Source: Rhodobacterales bacterium (lineage in GTDB: Bacteria; Pseudomonadota; Alphaproteobacteria; Rhodobacterales; Rhodobacteraceae). From it: 64,000 nucleotides of DNA. Location of the stretch: NCBI GenBank assembly GCA_002748265.1, contig PDRY01000013.1, positions 310,001 to 374,000 of the forward strand, given 5' to 3'. Of this stretch, positions 9,444 through 18,276 are shown piece after piece; the stretch's first letter is position 1; each line of letters begins with the position of its first letter. Made by a program: the position numbers and the translations under genes. The notes beneath the pieces are model-generated. The model ran no database searches, was not told where the DNA came from, and saw only the letters and a list, made by a program, of their open reading frames with translations.

Positions 9444-9637
9444 TGGGCTGGGGCCTTCTGGCCCTGGGCCTTGTCTTTCTGGTCGAGGGCCTCTTGTGGG
9501 CCCTCGTCCCGAACCTGGTCGAAGAGCTGTTGCGGCTCCTGCGCGAAATGCCGGAGCCGCAGCGCCGCACCGCCGGTCTGATCGCGGCCTGTTTCGGCCT
9601 AACCCTGATCTGGTTGGCATTTTCCCTTGGCATTTAG
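9443..9637 (+). CDS. DUF2065 family small membrane protein
   Basis: A 64-residue protein made of two hydrophobic helices (residues 1-27 and 44-62) around a charged, arginine-rich middle (ELLRLLREMPEPQRRTAG). This matches the DUF2065 (YjeT-like) family, which commonly follows hflC. Its ATG overlaps the hflC stop codon. No biochemical role is established for the family; a part in the HflKC/FtsH complex is inference from gene order. Confidence 0.85.
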   Translation: MGWGLLALGLVFLVEGLLWALVPNLVEELLRLLREMPEPQRRTAGLIAACFGLTLIWLAFSLGI

Positions 9638-9654
9638 CGTCACGTCACCTCACC

Positions 9655-9664
9655 TTCACGTGAA
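9655..9664. promoter_or_regulatory. Perfect 10-bp palindrome upstream of degP
   Basis: TTCACGTGAA, extended imperfectly by CC/GG on each side, lies in the 137-base gap between the DUF2065 gene and the protease gene. It could be an operator for the protease gene, but no regulator can be named and a palindrome this short may arise by chance. Confidence 0.25.
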
Positions 9665-9774
9665 AGGGGCGGTTTGTGATGTTTTTCCCGCATTGTGAAT
9701 TTGTTATCGCGCCTTATCTTGACAGCAGCAGGCGGTCATACCCGTCCAACGTGACAGGCAAGGAGGAACCCCGA

Positions 9775-11301
9775 ATGTCTCACGCCGCAACCCTTTCCCG
9801 CGCGCTGCCGCGCCCGTTGATGCAAGCCGTATCGGCGCTCGCAATTGGCGCGGCGCTCGCGCTTGCCCCGGCGCTGCCGACCCATGCGCAGGAGGCCGCG
9901 ACCAACCTCACGGACAATGTCACCGACACGATGGGCGGGCGCCCGCTGTCCTTTTCAGAGCTCGCAGAGCAGGTGAGCCCCTCTGTGGTGAACATCACCA
10001 CCACCACCATGGTGTCGGGCCGCAGCGGCCCGCAGGACCTGTTCCCCGAAGGCTCGCCCTTTGAGGATTTCTTCCGCGACTTTCAGGAAGATGGCGATGG
10101 CCGCCCGCGCCGTTCCTCGGCCTTGGGATCGGGGTTCGTCATCTCGGACGACGGCTTCATCGTCACGAACAACCACGTGATCGAAGGCGCCGATGAGATC
10201 GAGATCGAGTTCTTCCCCAGCGATGGCGCCTCGCGCACCACGCTACCGGCCAAGGTGATCGGCACCGATGCCAATACCGACATCGCCCTGCTGAAGGTGG
10301 AAAGCGATGCGCCGCTGCCCTTTGTCAGCTTTGGTGACAGCGATGGCGAAGAGGCCGAGACCGGCGATTGGGTCATGGCCATGGGCAACCCGCTTGGGCA
10401 GGGGTTCTCGATCAGCGCGGGGATCATCTCGGCGCGGGGGCGTTCGCTCTCCGGGACTTATGACGATTACATCCAGACCGATGCCGCGATCAACCGGGGC
10501 AACTCGGGCGGGCCGCTGTTCAACATGGCGGGCGAGGTGATCGGTGTGAACACCGCGATCCTGTCGCCCAATGGCGGCTCCATCGGGATCGGCTTTGCCA
10601 TGTCCTCTGCTGTCGTTGAAAACGTTGTCGACCAGCTCAAGGAATTCGGGGAAACCCGCCGCGGGTGGCTGGGCGTGCGCATTCAGGACGTGACCCCGGA
10701 CATGGTGGAGGCCATCGACGGGCTCGACGCGCCTGCGGGTGCGATGGTCACCGATGTCCCCGACGGCCCGGCGAAAGATGCGGGCATGCTGTCGGGCGAC
10801 GTGATCTTGTCCTTCGACGGGGCTCCTGTCGATGACACGCGTGAGCTGGTGCGCATGGTCGGCAACGCCCCCGTGGGCAAGGATGTCGCGCTGACGGTGC
10901 TGCGCGAGGGCAGCACCGAAGAGCTGACCGTCACCTTGGGCCGCCGCGAGACGGCGCAGGGCAATGACAGCTCCAGCGAAGGCGAGCCGATGGAGCCAGC
11001 GGAGGCGCAGATCCTCGGCCTGACCGTGGCGCCTTTGGACGATGAACTGGCCAAGCAGTTCAATATCGAAGGCGCACGCGACGGGCTTGTTGTGTTGGAT
11101 GTCGATCCGGCGAGCGAAGCCGCCGACAAGGGGCTCGCCCCCGGCGATATGATCACCGAAGCGGGCCAGACTGCGATTGCCACGGTCGAAGACCTGGAAG
11201 AGCGCGTGCAAGACAGCGTCGATGCGGGCCGCAAGTCGATCCTGCTGCTGATCCGCCGCGGTGGAGACCCGCGCTTTGTCGCGCTGCCCCTGACGGACTA
11301 A
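9775..11301 (+). CDS. Do/DegP-family periplasmic serine protease
   Basis: Envelope quality-control protease and chaperone. The 508-residue precursor has a signal peptide (hydrophobic core ALAIGAALALAPALPTHA ending ALPTHAQEA), a trypsin-like domain with the triad visible in TNNHVIEGADE (His), NTDIALLKV (Asp) and RGNSGGPLFN (Ser), then two PDZ domains, the first beginning RRGWLGVRIQDV and the second around GLVVLDVDPASEAADKGLAPGD. The start at 9775 follows AGGAGG; an in-frame ATG 33 codons upstream has no such site and would bury the signal peptide. Location after hflKC suggests a joint membrane/periplasm proteostasis region. A strong terminator follows. Confidence 0.94.
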   Translation: MSHAATLSRALPRPLMQAVSALAIGAALALAPALPTHAQEAATNLTDNVTDTMGGRPLSFSELAEQVSPSVVNITTTTMVSGRSGPQDLFPEGSPFEDFFRDFQEDGDGRPRRSSALGSGFVISDDGFIVTNNHVIEGADEIEIEFFPSDGASRTTLPAKVIGTDANTDIALLKVESDAPLPFVSFGDSDGEEAETGDWVMAMGNPLGQGFSISAGIISARGRSLSGTYDDYIQTDAAINRGNSGGPLFNMAGEVIGVNTAILSPNGGSIGIGFAMSSAVVENVVDQLKEFGETRRGWLGVRIQDVTPDMVEAIDGLDAPAGAMVTDVPDGPAKDAGMLSGDVILSFDGAPVDDTRELVRMVGNAPVGKDVALTVLREGSTEELTVTLGRRETAQGNDSSSEGEPMEPAEAQILGLTVAPLDDELAKQFNIEGARDGLVVLDVDPASEAADKGLAPGDMITEAGQTAIATVEDLEERVQDSVDAGRKSILLLIRRGGDPRFVALPLTD

Positions 11302-11324
11302 CAAACGGCCCATCAACGGTTTAA

Positions 11325-11359
11325 CCCCATCCGCCGCCCGGCGGGTGGGGTTTTGTTTT
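11325..11359 (+). terminator. Rho-independent terminator after the DegP-type gene
   Basis: CCCCATCCGCC pairs with GGCGGGTGGGG (one G-T pair) around a GCCC loop, followed by TTTTGTTTT. It lies 23 bases after the protease stop codon. Confidence 0.85.
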
Positions 11360-11546
11360 GGCTCAGACCGTCCTGGCGCTTCTTTGAGCCGAAAGGGGAA
11401 GGCCAGGGAGATTTATACGGCCTCCCTGTTGGCTGGGCCGTGCCCAATACCCTGCGCAACTGGTCCGATTTGGAAATCTCCGGCGAAACGCGGGAACCTG
11501 CTGCCTGCGATGCGCGTGCGGCGGGAGGTCGGGATTGATCCCGAGC

Positions 11547-12098
11547 TTATTGTTCCGAAAAAGGGTCGGCTTGGAAGCCGCCATCCAGAAGGTCGATCTG
11601 CTCCCGGCTGAGCCGCACCAGACCCAGCCGCTGCGCCGCTTCCAATGATAGGATCTGACTGTCCGGCCCGAACCCCTTTTGAAAGCGGCGGATCGCGGCG
11701 CCGGTGGCGGGGCTCAGATCGCCATCTACCGGGCCGCGGTAGAGCCCGCGTGCCTGCAGCGCCCGCTGCAGGCTCTCCACGAATTCTAGAGTGAAGACGT
11801 TCGGGCAGGGGGTCGGGAAGCGGATCTTCTGCCGCTCGCGGACAATCCGTTGTTCGGTCACTGTGCGGTAGCGCGCGGGGGCTGTGACGGCACCGGTGTC
11901 GTCACGCTGCGCGGGGGCGGCGATCTCCTGACGGGTGACGGTTTCGATCACCGCCGGGGCCATGTCATGGCTGAAACAGCGGCCCTTAGCGTCCACGAAA
12001 TCGGGCCGCAGCGCATCGCGCGCGCTTGCGGCCTCGGGCGTGGGGGCGGCACAGCCGCTCAACGCCAGAGCGGCGGCGATCAGGATGGGTCGGGTCAT
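11547..12098 (-). CDS. Peptidoglycan-binding domain lipoprotein
   Basis: A 183-residue secreted protein. The N-terminus is a lipoprotein signal (MTRPILIAAALALSGCAAP; lipobox LSGC, Cys16 predicted to be lipidated). A middle segment is rich in charged residues (ETVTRQEIAAPAQRDD, TVTEQRIVRERQ). The C-terminal 75 residues match a PG_binding_1 repeat: FVESLQRALQARGLYRGPVDGDLSPATGAAIRRFQ. It is probably anchored in the outer or inner membrane and contacts the cell wall. It is convergent with the DegP-type gene; the 187 bases between that terminator and this stop contain no gene I can support. Confidence 0.82.
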   Translation of the reverse strand: MTRPILIAAALALSGCAAPTPEAASARDALRPDFVDAKGRCFSHDMAPAVIETVTRQEIAAPAQRDDTGAVTAPARYRTVTEQRIVRERQKIRFPTPCPNVFTLEFVESLQRALQARGLYRGPVDGDLSPATGAAIRRFQKGFGPDSQILSLEAAQRLGLVRLSREQIDLLDGGFQADPFSEQ

Positions 12099-12196
12099 GG
12101 GCTGCTCGGCCTTGGGCGGTTTGGGTCAGTATAACCCCGCGGCGCTCCGGGGCAAATGGCCGATTCGCTCTGGAACCCGGCGACGCTGCGCACTAG

Positions 12197-12550
<354 letters not shown>

Positions 12551-12565
12551 TCGGTGGGCGCGGGG

Positions 12566-13291
12566 TCAGACCCGCGCCGCCAGCACACAGAGCGCGGTGA
12601 TCTGGGTGAGCTGCTGCGTGGCGCCCAGGATGTCGCCGGTCTGGCCGCCGATGCGCGCCCGGGCCTCGTTGCACAGCCAGAACACCGCCGCGGCCCCCGC
12701 GATCAGGATCGGGACCACGCCTGCGCCGGTCAGGATCAGCGTCAGACCCGCGCCTATTGCCAGAGATGTCACCGCGCCGGAGCCTCCGGGTTGGCCCGCG
12801 CCTTTGGACAGGCCGTCGGTGCGGGCGGGGAGCAGGGCCTCCATCACCACCGCCATCGCCGCGCGGCTGATCGCCCCGGCCGCCAGCAGCGGCGCCCAGA
12901 CGGCGCCCGCCTCCAGCAGCGCCGTCAGCGCCGCGCCTTGCAGCCCCAGCGACAGGATCAGGGCCAGAACGCCATAGCTGCCGATCCGGCTGTCGCGCAT
13001 GATTTCCAGGCGCCGTGCCGTGGCGCCGCCGCCCCACAGCCCGTCCGCGCTATCGGCCAGCCCGTCTTCGTGCAGCCCGCCCGTGGCCAGCACCCCGGCG
13101 GCAAGCGCGAGCCCCGCTGCGATGGCCGGGGGCAGCCCGGCCCAGAGCGCCAGCGTCGCGGCCATGGCCTGACACGCCCCAATGACCAGCCCCACGAGCG
13201 GAAAGGCGGGCGCGGCGGCGGCAAGCGTGCCGGGACCGCCTCCGGGCAGGCGGGTCAGGAAACCAAGAGCGCAACGGAATTGGGTCAGCAT
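12566..13291 (-). CDS. cobS: Adenosylcobinamide-GDP ribazoletransferase
   Basis: Joins adenosylcobinamide-GDP and alpha-ribazole in the last steps of cobalamin synthesis at the inner membrane. The 241-residue protein is almost entirely hydrophobic, with six or seven predicted helices, and shows the family signature GGLHEDGLADSADGLWGG (about residues 65-82) followed by ARRLEIMRDSRIGSYG. The start at 13291 (MLTQFRCALGFLTRLP) fits homologues; the frame continues open upstream but only antisense to cobT. It is divergent from cobT across 72 bases, which leaves little room for separate regulators. Confidence 0.93.
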   Translation of the reverse strand: MLTQFRCALGFLTRLPGGGPGTLAAAAPAFPLVGLVIGACQAMAATLALWAGLPPAIAAGLALAAGVLATGGLHEDGLADSADGLWGGGATARRLEIMRDSRIGSYGVLALILSLGLQGAALTALLEAGAVWAPLLAAGAISRAAMAVVMEALLPARTDGLSKGAGQPGGSGAVTSLAIGAGLTLILTGAGVVPILIAGAAAVFWLCNEARARIGGQTGDILGATQQLTQITALCVLAARV

Positions 13292-13363
13292 GGCGGGCCT
13301 TTGGCTTGAAACATCCGGCAAACCGGTAGAAGTCTCGCTCCCGACAGGCAAGAGGACGCCCCC

Positions 13364-14374
13364 ATGATCTTTGACAGTTTCGACACTTTCCGCACCGCGC
13401 TGCGCGATCTGCCCCGGCCTGACGCCGACGCCCGCGCGGCAGCAGAGGCCCGCAACGCCCAGCTCACCAAGCCCGCCGGGTCTTTGGCGATGCTCGAAGA
13501 CCTGGCGGCCTGGCTCGCCGCGTGGCAGGGCACCGAGCGCCCCCATGTGGACGCGCCGCAGGTCGCAATCTTTGCGGGCAACCACGGCGTGTGTGCGCAG
13601 GGCGTGTCGGCCTATCCGCCCGAGGTCACCGTGCAGATGGTTGCCGGGTTCGAAGCGGGGTTCGCGGCGATCAACCAGCTCGCCAAGCTCCACGGCGCGC
13701 AGCTCTCGGTCCACCCGATCGAGCTGGATCGCCCCACCGCCGATTTCACCCAAGGCCCCGCAATGAGCGAGGCAGAAACGCTGGAGGCGCTGCGCATCGG
13801 CTGGGAGGCCGTGGACCCCAAGGCCGATCTGTTCATCGCCGGAGAGATGGGGATCGGCAACACCACCCCGGCTGCGGCTTTGTCGGCGGCGCTGCTGGGC
13901 GGCAACGCGGGGGATTGGACCGGGCGCGGCACCGGGGTCGATGATGCCGGGCTCCGCCGCAAGGAAGCCGCTGTCGCCGCCGGGCTGGCCCGCCACAACG
14001 ACAGCGATGACGCGCTGCAGACCCTTGCCCGGCTGGGCGGGCGCGAGATCGCGGCCATGGCGGGGGCCATCGCCGGGGCCCGCGCGGCGCGGGTGCCGGT
14101 GCTGCTCGATGGGTTCATCTGCTGCGCGGCGGCGATTGTGCTGGAGAAAGCGGCCCCGGGGACACTGGCCCATTGCCGCGCGGGCCATCTGAGCGCCGAG
14201 GGCGCCCATGCCCGCCAGCTTGAGGCGCTCGGCCTGACCCCGATCCTGAGCCTGGGCCTGCGGCTGGGCGAGGGCTCCGGCGCGGCAACCGCGCTTGGCG
14301 TGGTGCGCGCGGCGGCGGCGTGCCAGTCCGGCATGGCGACCTTTGCGGAAGCCGGGGTCAGCACCGGCGAATAA
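13364..14374 (+). CDS. cobT: Nicotinate-nucleotide--dimethylbenzimidazole phosphoribosyltransferase
   Basis: Makes alpha-ribazole phosphate from dimethylbenzimidazole and nicotinate mononucleotide, supplying the lower ligand that CobS attaches. The 336-residue protein contains the typical PAGSLAMLEDLAAWLA start region, FAGNHGVCAQGVSAYPPEVT (about residues 68-87), GEMGIGNTTPAAAL (about 163-176), the catalytic Glu region near the C-terminus (LRLGEGSGAATALGV) and the DGFICCAAAI block. It has AAGAGG upstream. Together with cobS it forms a divergent pair for nucleotide-loop assembly. Confidence 0.95.
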   Translation: MIFDSFDTFRTALRDLPRPDADARAAAEARNAQLTKPAGSLAMLEDLAAWLAAWQGTERPHVDAPQVAIFAGNHGVCAQGVSAYPPEVTVQMVAGFEAGFAAINQLAKLHGAQLSVHPIELDRPTADFTQGPAMSEAETLEALRIGWEAVDPKADLFIAGEMGIGNTTPAAALSAALLGGNAGDWTGRGTGVDDAGLRRKEAAVAAGLARHNDSDDALQTLARLGGREIAAMAGAIAGARAARVPVLLDGFICCAAAIVLEKAAPGTLAHCRAGHLSAEGAHARQLEALGLTPILSLGLRLGEGSGAATALGVVRAAAACQSGMATFAEAGVSTGE

Positions 14375-14437
14375 GCACGATCCGGGTCGTGCAAGGCGGC
14401 GGGCGCGGGGCAGGGTGGCCCCGAAAGGAGCCCGCCC

Positions 14438-15031
14438 ATGCCGACCGTCGACATTATCGCCCTGATCGTCTTCCTCGCCCCGATGGCCTACAGCCCGGGG
14501 CCGGGCAACATGTTCTTTGCCGCGCTTGGGGCACGCTACGGGCTGCGGGCCTGCACCCCCGCGCTTGCCGGGTATCATCTGGCCACGCTGATTGTGAGCT
14601 TTGCGCTTGGGCTGGGCTATGCCACAGCCGTAGCCGGGGCACCCTGGATCGGGCAGGCGCTGCGCTTTGCGGGCAGTGCCTATGTGCTGTGGCTGGCCGT
14701 GGGGCTGATGCGGGCCGGGCCGCTGGACAGCGCAGTCTCCGCGCGTCCTGCCGGGTTTGGCTCCGGGGCGCTTCTGCTTCTGCTCAACCCGAAGGGCTAT
14801 GTCATCATGGTCCTGATGATGACCCAGTTCGCAGCGGCCGCGTCCCCGGCCCGGATTGCGGTCATCGCCGTGCTCTTCACGCTCAACAACCTGGTGGCTT
14901 TCCTGGTCTGGGCCCTGATCGGAGACCGGCTGGCCCGTCGCTTCCGCAGCCCCGGCCAGGCGCGCGGGCTCAACATTGCGCTAGGCGCGGCGCTTGGGCT
15001 TGTCGCGCTTTGGATGCTGCTGCGCGCATAG
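14438..15031 (+). CDS. LysE/RhtB-family amino-acid exporter
   Basis: A 197-residue inner-membrane protein with six predicted helices. The N-terminal motif AYSPGPGNMFFAALGARYG (about residues 18-36) is the LysE family hallmark, and LLNPKGYVIMVLMMTQF matches the conserved NPK segment near the middle. Such exporters move amino acids or related compounds out of the cell; the substrate cannot be inferred. AAAGGAG lies before the ATG. It is convergent with the antiporter gene. Confidence 0.88.
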   Translation: MPTVDIIALIVFLAPMAYSPGPGNMFFAALGARYGLRACTPALAGYHLATLIVSFALGLGYATAVAGAPWIGQALRFAGSAYVLWLAVGLMRAGPLDSAVSARPAGFGSGALLLLLNPKGYVIMVLMMTQFAAAASPARIAVIAVLFTLNNLVAFLVWALIGDRLARRFRSPGQARGLNIALGAALGLVALWMLLRA

Positions 15032-15043
15032 ACGCCCCCGGCG

Positions 15044-16960
15044 TTACCCGGTGATCCCCGGTCCCTTGCTCTGAAACCCGACGTCTTCCGGATCGGCGCC
15101 CGGACCGCGCGGAGCGGCGTGGTCCAGCACCTCCATCAGAGCGGTCTCCAGCTCGCTGTCCAGCTCGCGGGCGCGGGCAACATATTCGGGCACCATCGAC
15201 ACTGCGACACCGGGTTTCCACAGCGTGGCCAGCTCTTTCACCATGTAGCGGTCGTGGTGGTAGTAGGTCTGTTCAACCTGTGCCGCCTCGTATTCGGTCA
15301 GTCCCAGATCTTCCAACGCGTAGCGCCCCGCCCGCAAAGAGCTGTCGAACAGCTCGCGCACGATGTGATCGGCGCCCGCCTGGTAGATCTCATAGACATG
15401 GGCGCGGTCATGGGCGCGGGCGATGATCGACAGATCGGGTCGCAGCCTGCGCGCGTAGCGCACGACGTTCACCACCAGATCACGCTCGCCCAGGGCGACG
15501 ACCAGCACCTTGGCCGTGTCGATCCCCGCGGATTTGAGCGTGTCGGGCCGGGACGGGTCCCCGAAATAGGCTTTGCCGCCAAAGCGCCGGATCGTCTGGA
15601 TGGCGGCAAAGTTGTTGTCGATCACGACGGTGCGGAACCCCGCATGGCGCACCACGCGGTTCACCACCTGTCCAAAGCGCCCGATCCCCGCGACGATCAC
15701 GGCGCCCTGGTCGTCGATTTCGTCATGCTCGGTGGGGGTCTGGGCTTCGCTTCGGCGGTCGAGCCAGTCGAACAGCAGGAACAGAAGGGGCGTGGCCATC
15801 ATAGACAGGGCGATGATCAAGAGCAGCGTCTGCGCCGTCTTGGGGGTGATGACCCCCTGCGCGAGGCTAAAGGACGCCATGACAAAGCCGAACTCCCCGG
15901 CCTGGGCCAGCGACAGGGTGAACAGCCGCCGGTCGCGCCGGGAATGGGGAAAGGCCCATGCCAGCCCGTAGAGCACGAGCGCCTTCACCGCGATCAGCAG
16001 GAGCGTCATGGCGATGATGCGGAACGGATCCGCGGTGAGCACGGCAAAGTCGATCCCGGCCCCCACGGTGATGAAGAACAGCCCCAGCAAAAGCCCCTTG
16101 AAGGGCGCCAGATCGTTTTCAAGCTGATGCCGGAATTCGGATCCGGCAAGAACCACGCCCGCCAGGAACGTGCCAAGCGCGGGAGAGAGCCCCACCAGCT
16201 CCATCAGCACGGCGATGGAGACGACCATGAGCAGCGCAAGCGCGGTGTAGAGTTCGGGCAGCTTGGCGTGGCTGATATAGCGGAACACAGGCCGGGTGAG
16301 GTGCCGTCCGGCCAGGATCACGGCGGCTACGGCGCCCAGCGTGATCAGCGTGACGCTCCAGCCGGGAAGTCCTTCGGTCAGGCTCAGCCCGTGGGATATG
16401 TCGTCGGCCGCCCGGGCCATTGAGCCATCGGCGTTGAGCGTGATCGGCGCGGGCGCTGCCAGCAGCGGCAGCAGCGCGAGGAACGGGATCACCGCGATGT
16501 CCTGCGTGAGCAGCACCGAAAACACTGATCGTCCCCCGGCGGTGCGCACCAGCCCTTTTTCGGTGATGGTCTGCAACACGATCGCCGTCGAGGACAGCGC
16601 CAGCGTCATGCCGATGGCAAGCGCGGCCTGCCAGGGCTGTTCCAGAGCCATGACCGTCAGGAACAGGAGCAACGTCGTCAGCGCGATCTGCAACCCGCCC
16701 AGGCCGATCAGCCGGTCCCGCATGTCCCACAGGGATCGCGGCTCCAGCTCGAGCCCGATCAGGAACAGCATCACGACAACGCCGAACTCCGCGAAATGCT
16801 GAAGCTCATGGGCGTGGCTGCCGATGGCGGGGATGAAGCCCACGGCGACGCCCGCCAGAAGGTATCCCAGCACCGAGCCCAGCCCCAGCCGGGCAGAAAG
16901 CGGCACGGCAATGACCGCCGCGCCAAGGTAGATCGTCGCCTGAAAAAGAAAGCTCTGCAT
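15044..16960 (-). CDS. Kef-type monovalent cation:proton antiporter (CPA2) with TrkA-N domain
   Basis: A 638-residue inner-membrane protein. The first 390 residues form the 12-13 helix CPA2 exchanger (FGVVMLFLIGLELEPRSLWDMR; ALSSTAIVLQ; GTFLAGVVLAGSEFRHQLE), and residues from about 418 are a soluble Rossmann TrkA-N domain with VIVAGIGRFGQVVNRVV and the nucleotide-binding VVIDNN. This layout is that of KefB/KefC, glutathione-gated potassium efflux systems that protect against electrophiles. The presence of gor in the window is consistent with glutathione metabolism, but direct coupling is inference. No separate KefG/KefF ancillary subunit is seen. Confidence 0.9.
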   Translation of the reverse strand: MQSFLFQATIYLGAAVIAVPLSARLGLGSVLGYLLAGVAVGFIPAIGSHAHELQHFAEFGVVVMLFLIGLELEPRSLWDMRDRLIGLGGLQIALTTLLLFLTVMALEQPWQAALAIGMTLALSSTAIVLQTITEKGLVRTAGGRSVFSVLLTQDIAVIPFLALLPLLAAPAPITLNADGSMARAADDISHGLSLTEGLPGWSVTLITLGAVAAVILAGRHLTRPVFRYISHAKLPELYTALALLMVVSIAVLMELVGLSPALGTFLAGVVLAGSEFRHQLENDLAPFKGLLLGLFFITVGAGIDFAVLTADPFRIIAMTLLLIAVKALVLYGLAWAFPHSRRDRRLFTLSLAQAGEFGFVMASFSLAQGVITPKTAQTLLLIIALSMMATPLLFLLFDWLDRRSEAQTPTEHDEIDDQGAVIVAGIGRFGQVVNRVVRHAGFRTVVIDNNFAAIQTIRRFGGKAYFGDPSRPDTLKSAGIDTAKVLVVALGERDLVVNVVRYARRLRPDLSIIARAHDRAHVYEIYQAGADHIVRELFDSSLRAGRYALEDLGLTEYEAAQVEQTYYHHDRYMVKELATLWKPGVAVSMVPEYVARARELDSELETALMEVLDHAAPRGPGADPEDVGFQSKGPGITG

Positions 16961-17084
16961 AACAACGTCATCCGCCTTTCTGCGCTTGCGCGCAAGCTGG
17001 CAGATCAGCGCGGAACACCCGTCGGCGGAGCACCGCGACCAAGGGCAATCAGAGCGCGCGGCGGCGCCGAAAACAGGGCGTGGC

Positions 17085-17777
17085 TTAGAGCTCGACGATC
17101 TCCATCACGGCGGGGGTTTTCACGTCCACGCCCGGCAGGGCCGCGATCAGCGCATCGGCGGATTGCTCCAGCAGGGGGAACGTCTGGTAGTGACATGGGA
17201 TCACGGTTTTGAAGTCAAAGAAGGTCTTTGCCGCGTAGCCCGCGCGCGCCATGTCCATGGTGAAATGCCCGCCCGCGCACAAGATCCCGATATCGGGTTT
17301 GTGCAGGTCCGCCATCCAGCCCATATCGGCCATGATGTCGGTGTCACCCGACAGGTAGATCACCTTGCCATCTACGGCGATCATGTAGCCCGCCGGGTCT
17401 CCGCAATCTATCGGCTTGCCGTCCTCCATCCGGGTGGAGCTGTGGGTGGCGTTGACCATGGTCACCTGCGCATCGCCCAGGGCGACGGTGCCGCCCTTGT
17501 TGAAGCCGACGCAGGTGAGCCCGTGGGCGGCTTCGAGCCAGGTGGTCAGGTCAAAGATGCCAACGACCGTGGCGCCGGTATCTTTGGCGATGGCGGCGAC
17601 TTCGTCCGCGTGGTCGAAATGGGCATGGGTCAGAAGAATATGGGTGGCACCTTCGATGGCCTCGGCACGGCGCTCGGTCGGGAAGGTGGGGCAGCCGTCT
17701 AACCATGGGTCGATCAGGATCACGGCCTCTGCGGTTTCGAGCCGAAAGCCGGAATGGCCAAGCCAGGTGAGTTTCAT
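17085..17777 (-). CDS. UPF0173 metal-dependent hydrolase (metallo-beta-lactamase fold)
   Basis: A 230-residue soluble protein. The metal-binding signature H-x-H-x-D-H is HAHFDHADE (His51, His53, Asp55, His56), with further ligands expected in NATHSSTRM, YLSGDTDIM and IPCHYQTFP. The start at 17777 (MKLTWLGHSGF) has GGAGG upstream and matches family starts; the open frame upstream includes a dispersed repeat and is not coding. The physiological substrate of the family is unknown. It is divergent from gatC. Confidence 0.9.
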   Translation of the reverse strand: MKLTWLGHSGFRLETAEAVILIDPWLDGCPTFPTERRAEAIEGATHILLTHAHFDHADEVAAIAKDTGATVVGIFDLTTWLEAAHGLTCVGFNKGGTVALGDAQVTMVNATHSSTRMEDGKPIDCGDPAGYMIAVDGKVIYLSGDTDIMADMGWMADLHKPDIGILCAGGHFTMDMARAGYAAKTFFDFKTVIPCHYQTFPLLEQSADALIAALPGVDVKTPAVMEIVEL

Positions 17778-17834
17778 GCGTGCCTCCCTCGGTTGCGCGG
17801 GCAAAGCGTAGCCCGGCTGCGCTCTATTGCAAGC

Positions 17835-17903
17835 GGGGGATTGGGGGCTTTGCCCCCCTGGCCTGCGGCAATTCCCCCCGGGGATATTTGAGGCCAAAAG
17901 AAG
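17835..17903 (+). repeat. Dispersed hairpin repeat, copy A
   Basis: It has the same architecture as the other copies in the window: a G-rich lead-in (GGGGGATT), a GGGGGCTTTGCCCCCC hairpin, a variable middle, then CCCCCCGGGGATATTTGAGGC and CAAAAGAAG. It lies between the divergent UPF0173 and gatC genes. It differs from copies B-D in the tail (TATTTGAGGCCAAAAGAAG instead of TATTTGGACAAATAAGAA) and so may belong to a sister subfamily. Confidence 0.7.
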
Positions 17904-17988
17904 GGGGCGCCTCGCGCGGGGGCGTTCGTGTCGCTTGCGGGCGGCGCGCCGCTTTTGTAGGGGAGAGGCCAGACAGACGGAGGCCCCC

Positions 17989-18276
17989 ATGTCGATTGAC
18001 ACAGAGACCGCGCGCAAGGTCGCTCATCTCGCCCGGATCCGGGTCGAGGAAGATGCGCTGCCGGCGCTTGCCCAGGAGTTCAACGCGATCCTCGGCTTTA
18101 TCGAGCAACTGCAGGACGTGGATGTCGACGGCGTTGAGCCGATGACGTCGGTCACGCCGATGCGGCTCAAGCGCCGCGAGGACGTCGTGACCGATGGAAA
18201 CCAGCAAGAGGCCGTTCTGGCCAATGCGCCCGATGCCCGTGAGGGGTTCTTTGCCGTGCCGAAGGTGGTGGAATGA
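17989..18276 (+). CDS. gatC: Aspartyl/glutamyl-tRNA amidotransferase subunit C
   Basis: Small subunit of the GatCAB amidotransferase, which converts misacylated Glu-tRNA(Gln) and Asp-tRNA(Asn) to the correct amide forms. The 95-residue protein has the helical N-terminus [13 protein letters not shown], then [23 protein letters not shown] and the C-terminal [19 protein letters not shown], all typical. Its stop overlaps the gatA start (ATGA), so the pair is translationally coupled. gatB is not in this window. Confidence 0.96.
   Translation: MSIDTETARKVAHLARIRVEEDALPALAQEFNAILGFIEQLQDVDVDGVEPMTSVTPMRLKRREDVVTDGNQQEAVLANAPDAREGFFAVPKVVE

Noticed and set aside
11360-11546. Possible small RNA or gene between the DegP terminator and the lipoprotein gene
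   Set aside because: There is a weak CCTGGC/GCCAGG pairing, but no promoter and no conserved motif.
13292-13363. Possible cobalamin riboswitch between cobS and cobT
   Set aside because: 72 bases are too few and no B12-box-like sequence is visible.
13300-14578. Upstream extension of the cobS frame
   Set aside because: It is antisense to cobT; the cobS start at 13291 fits the family.
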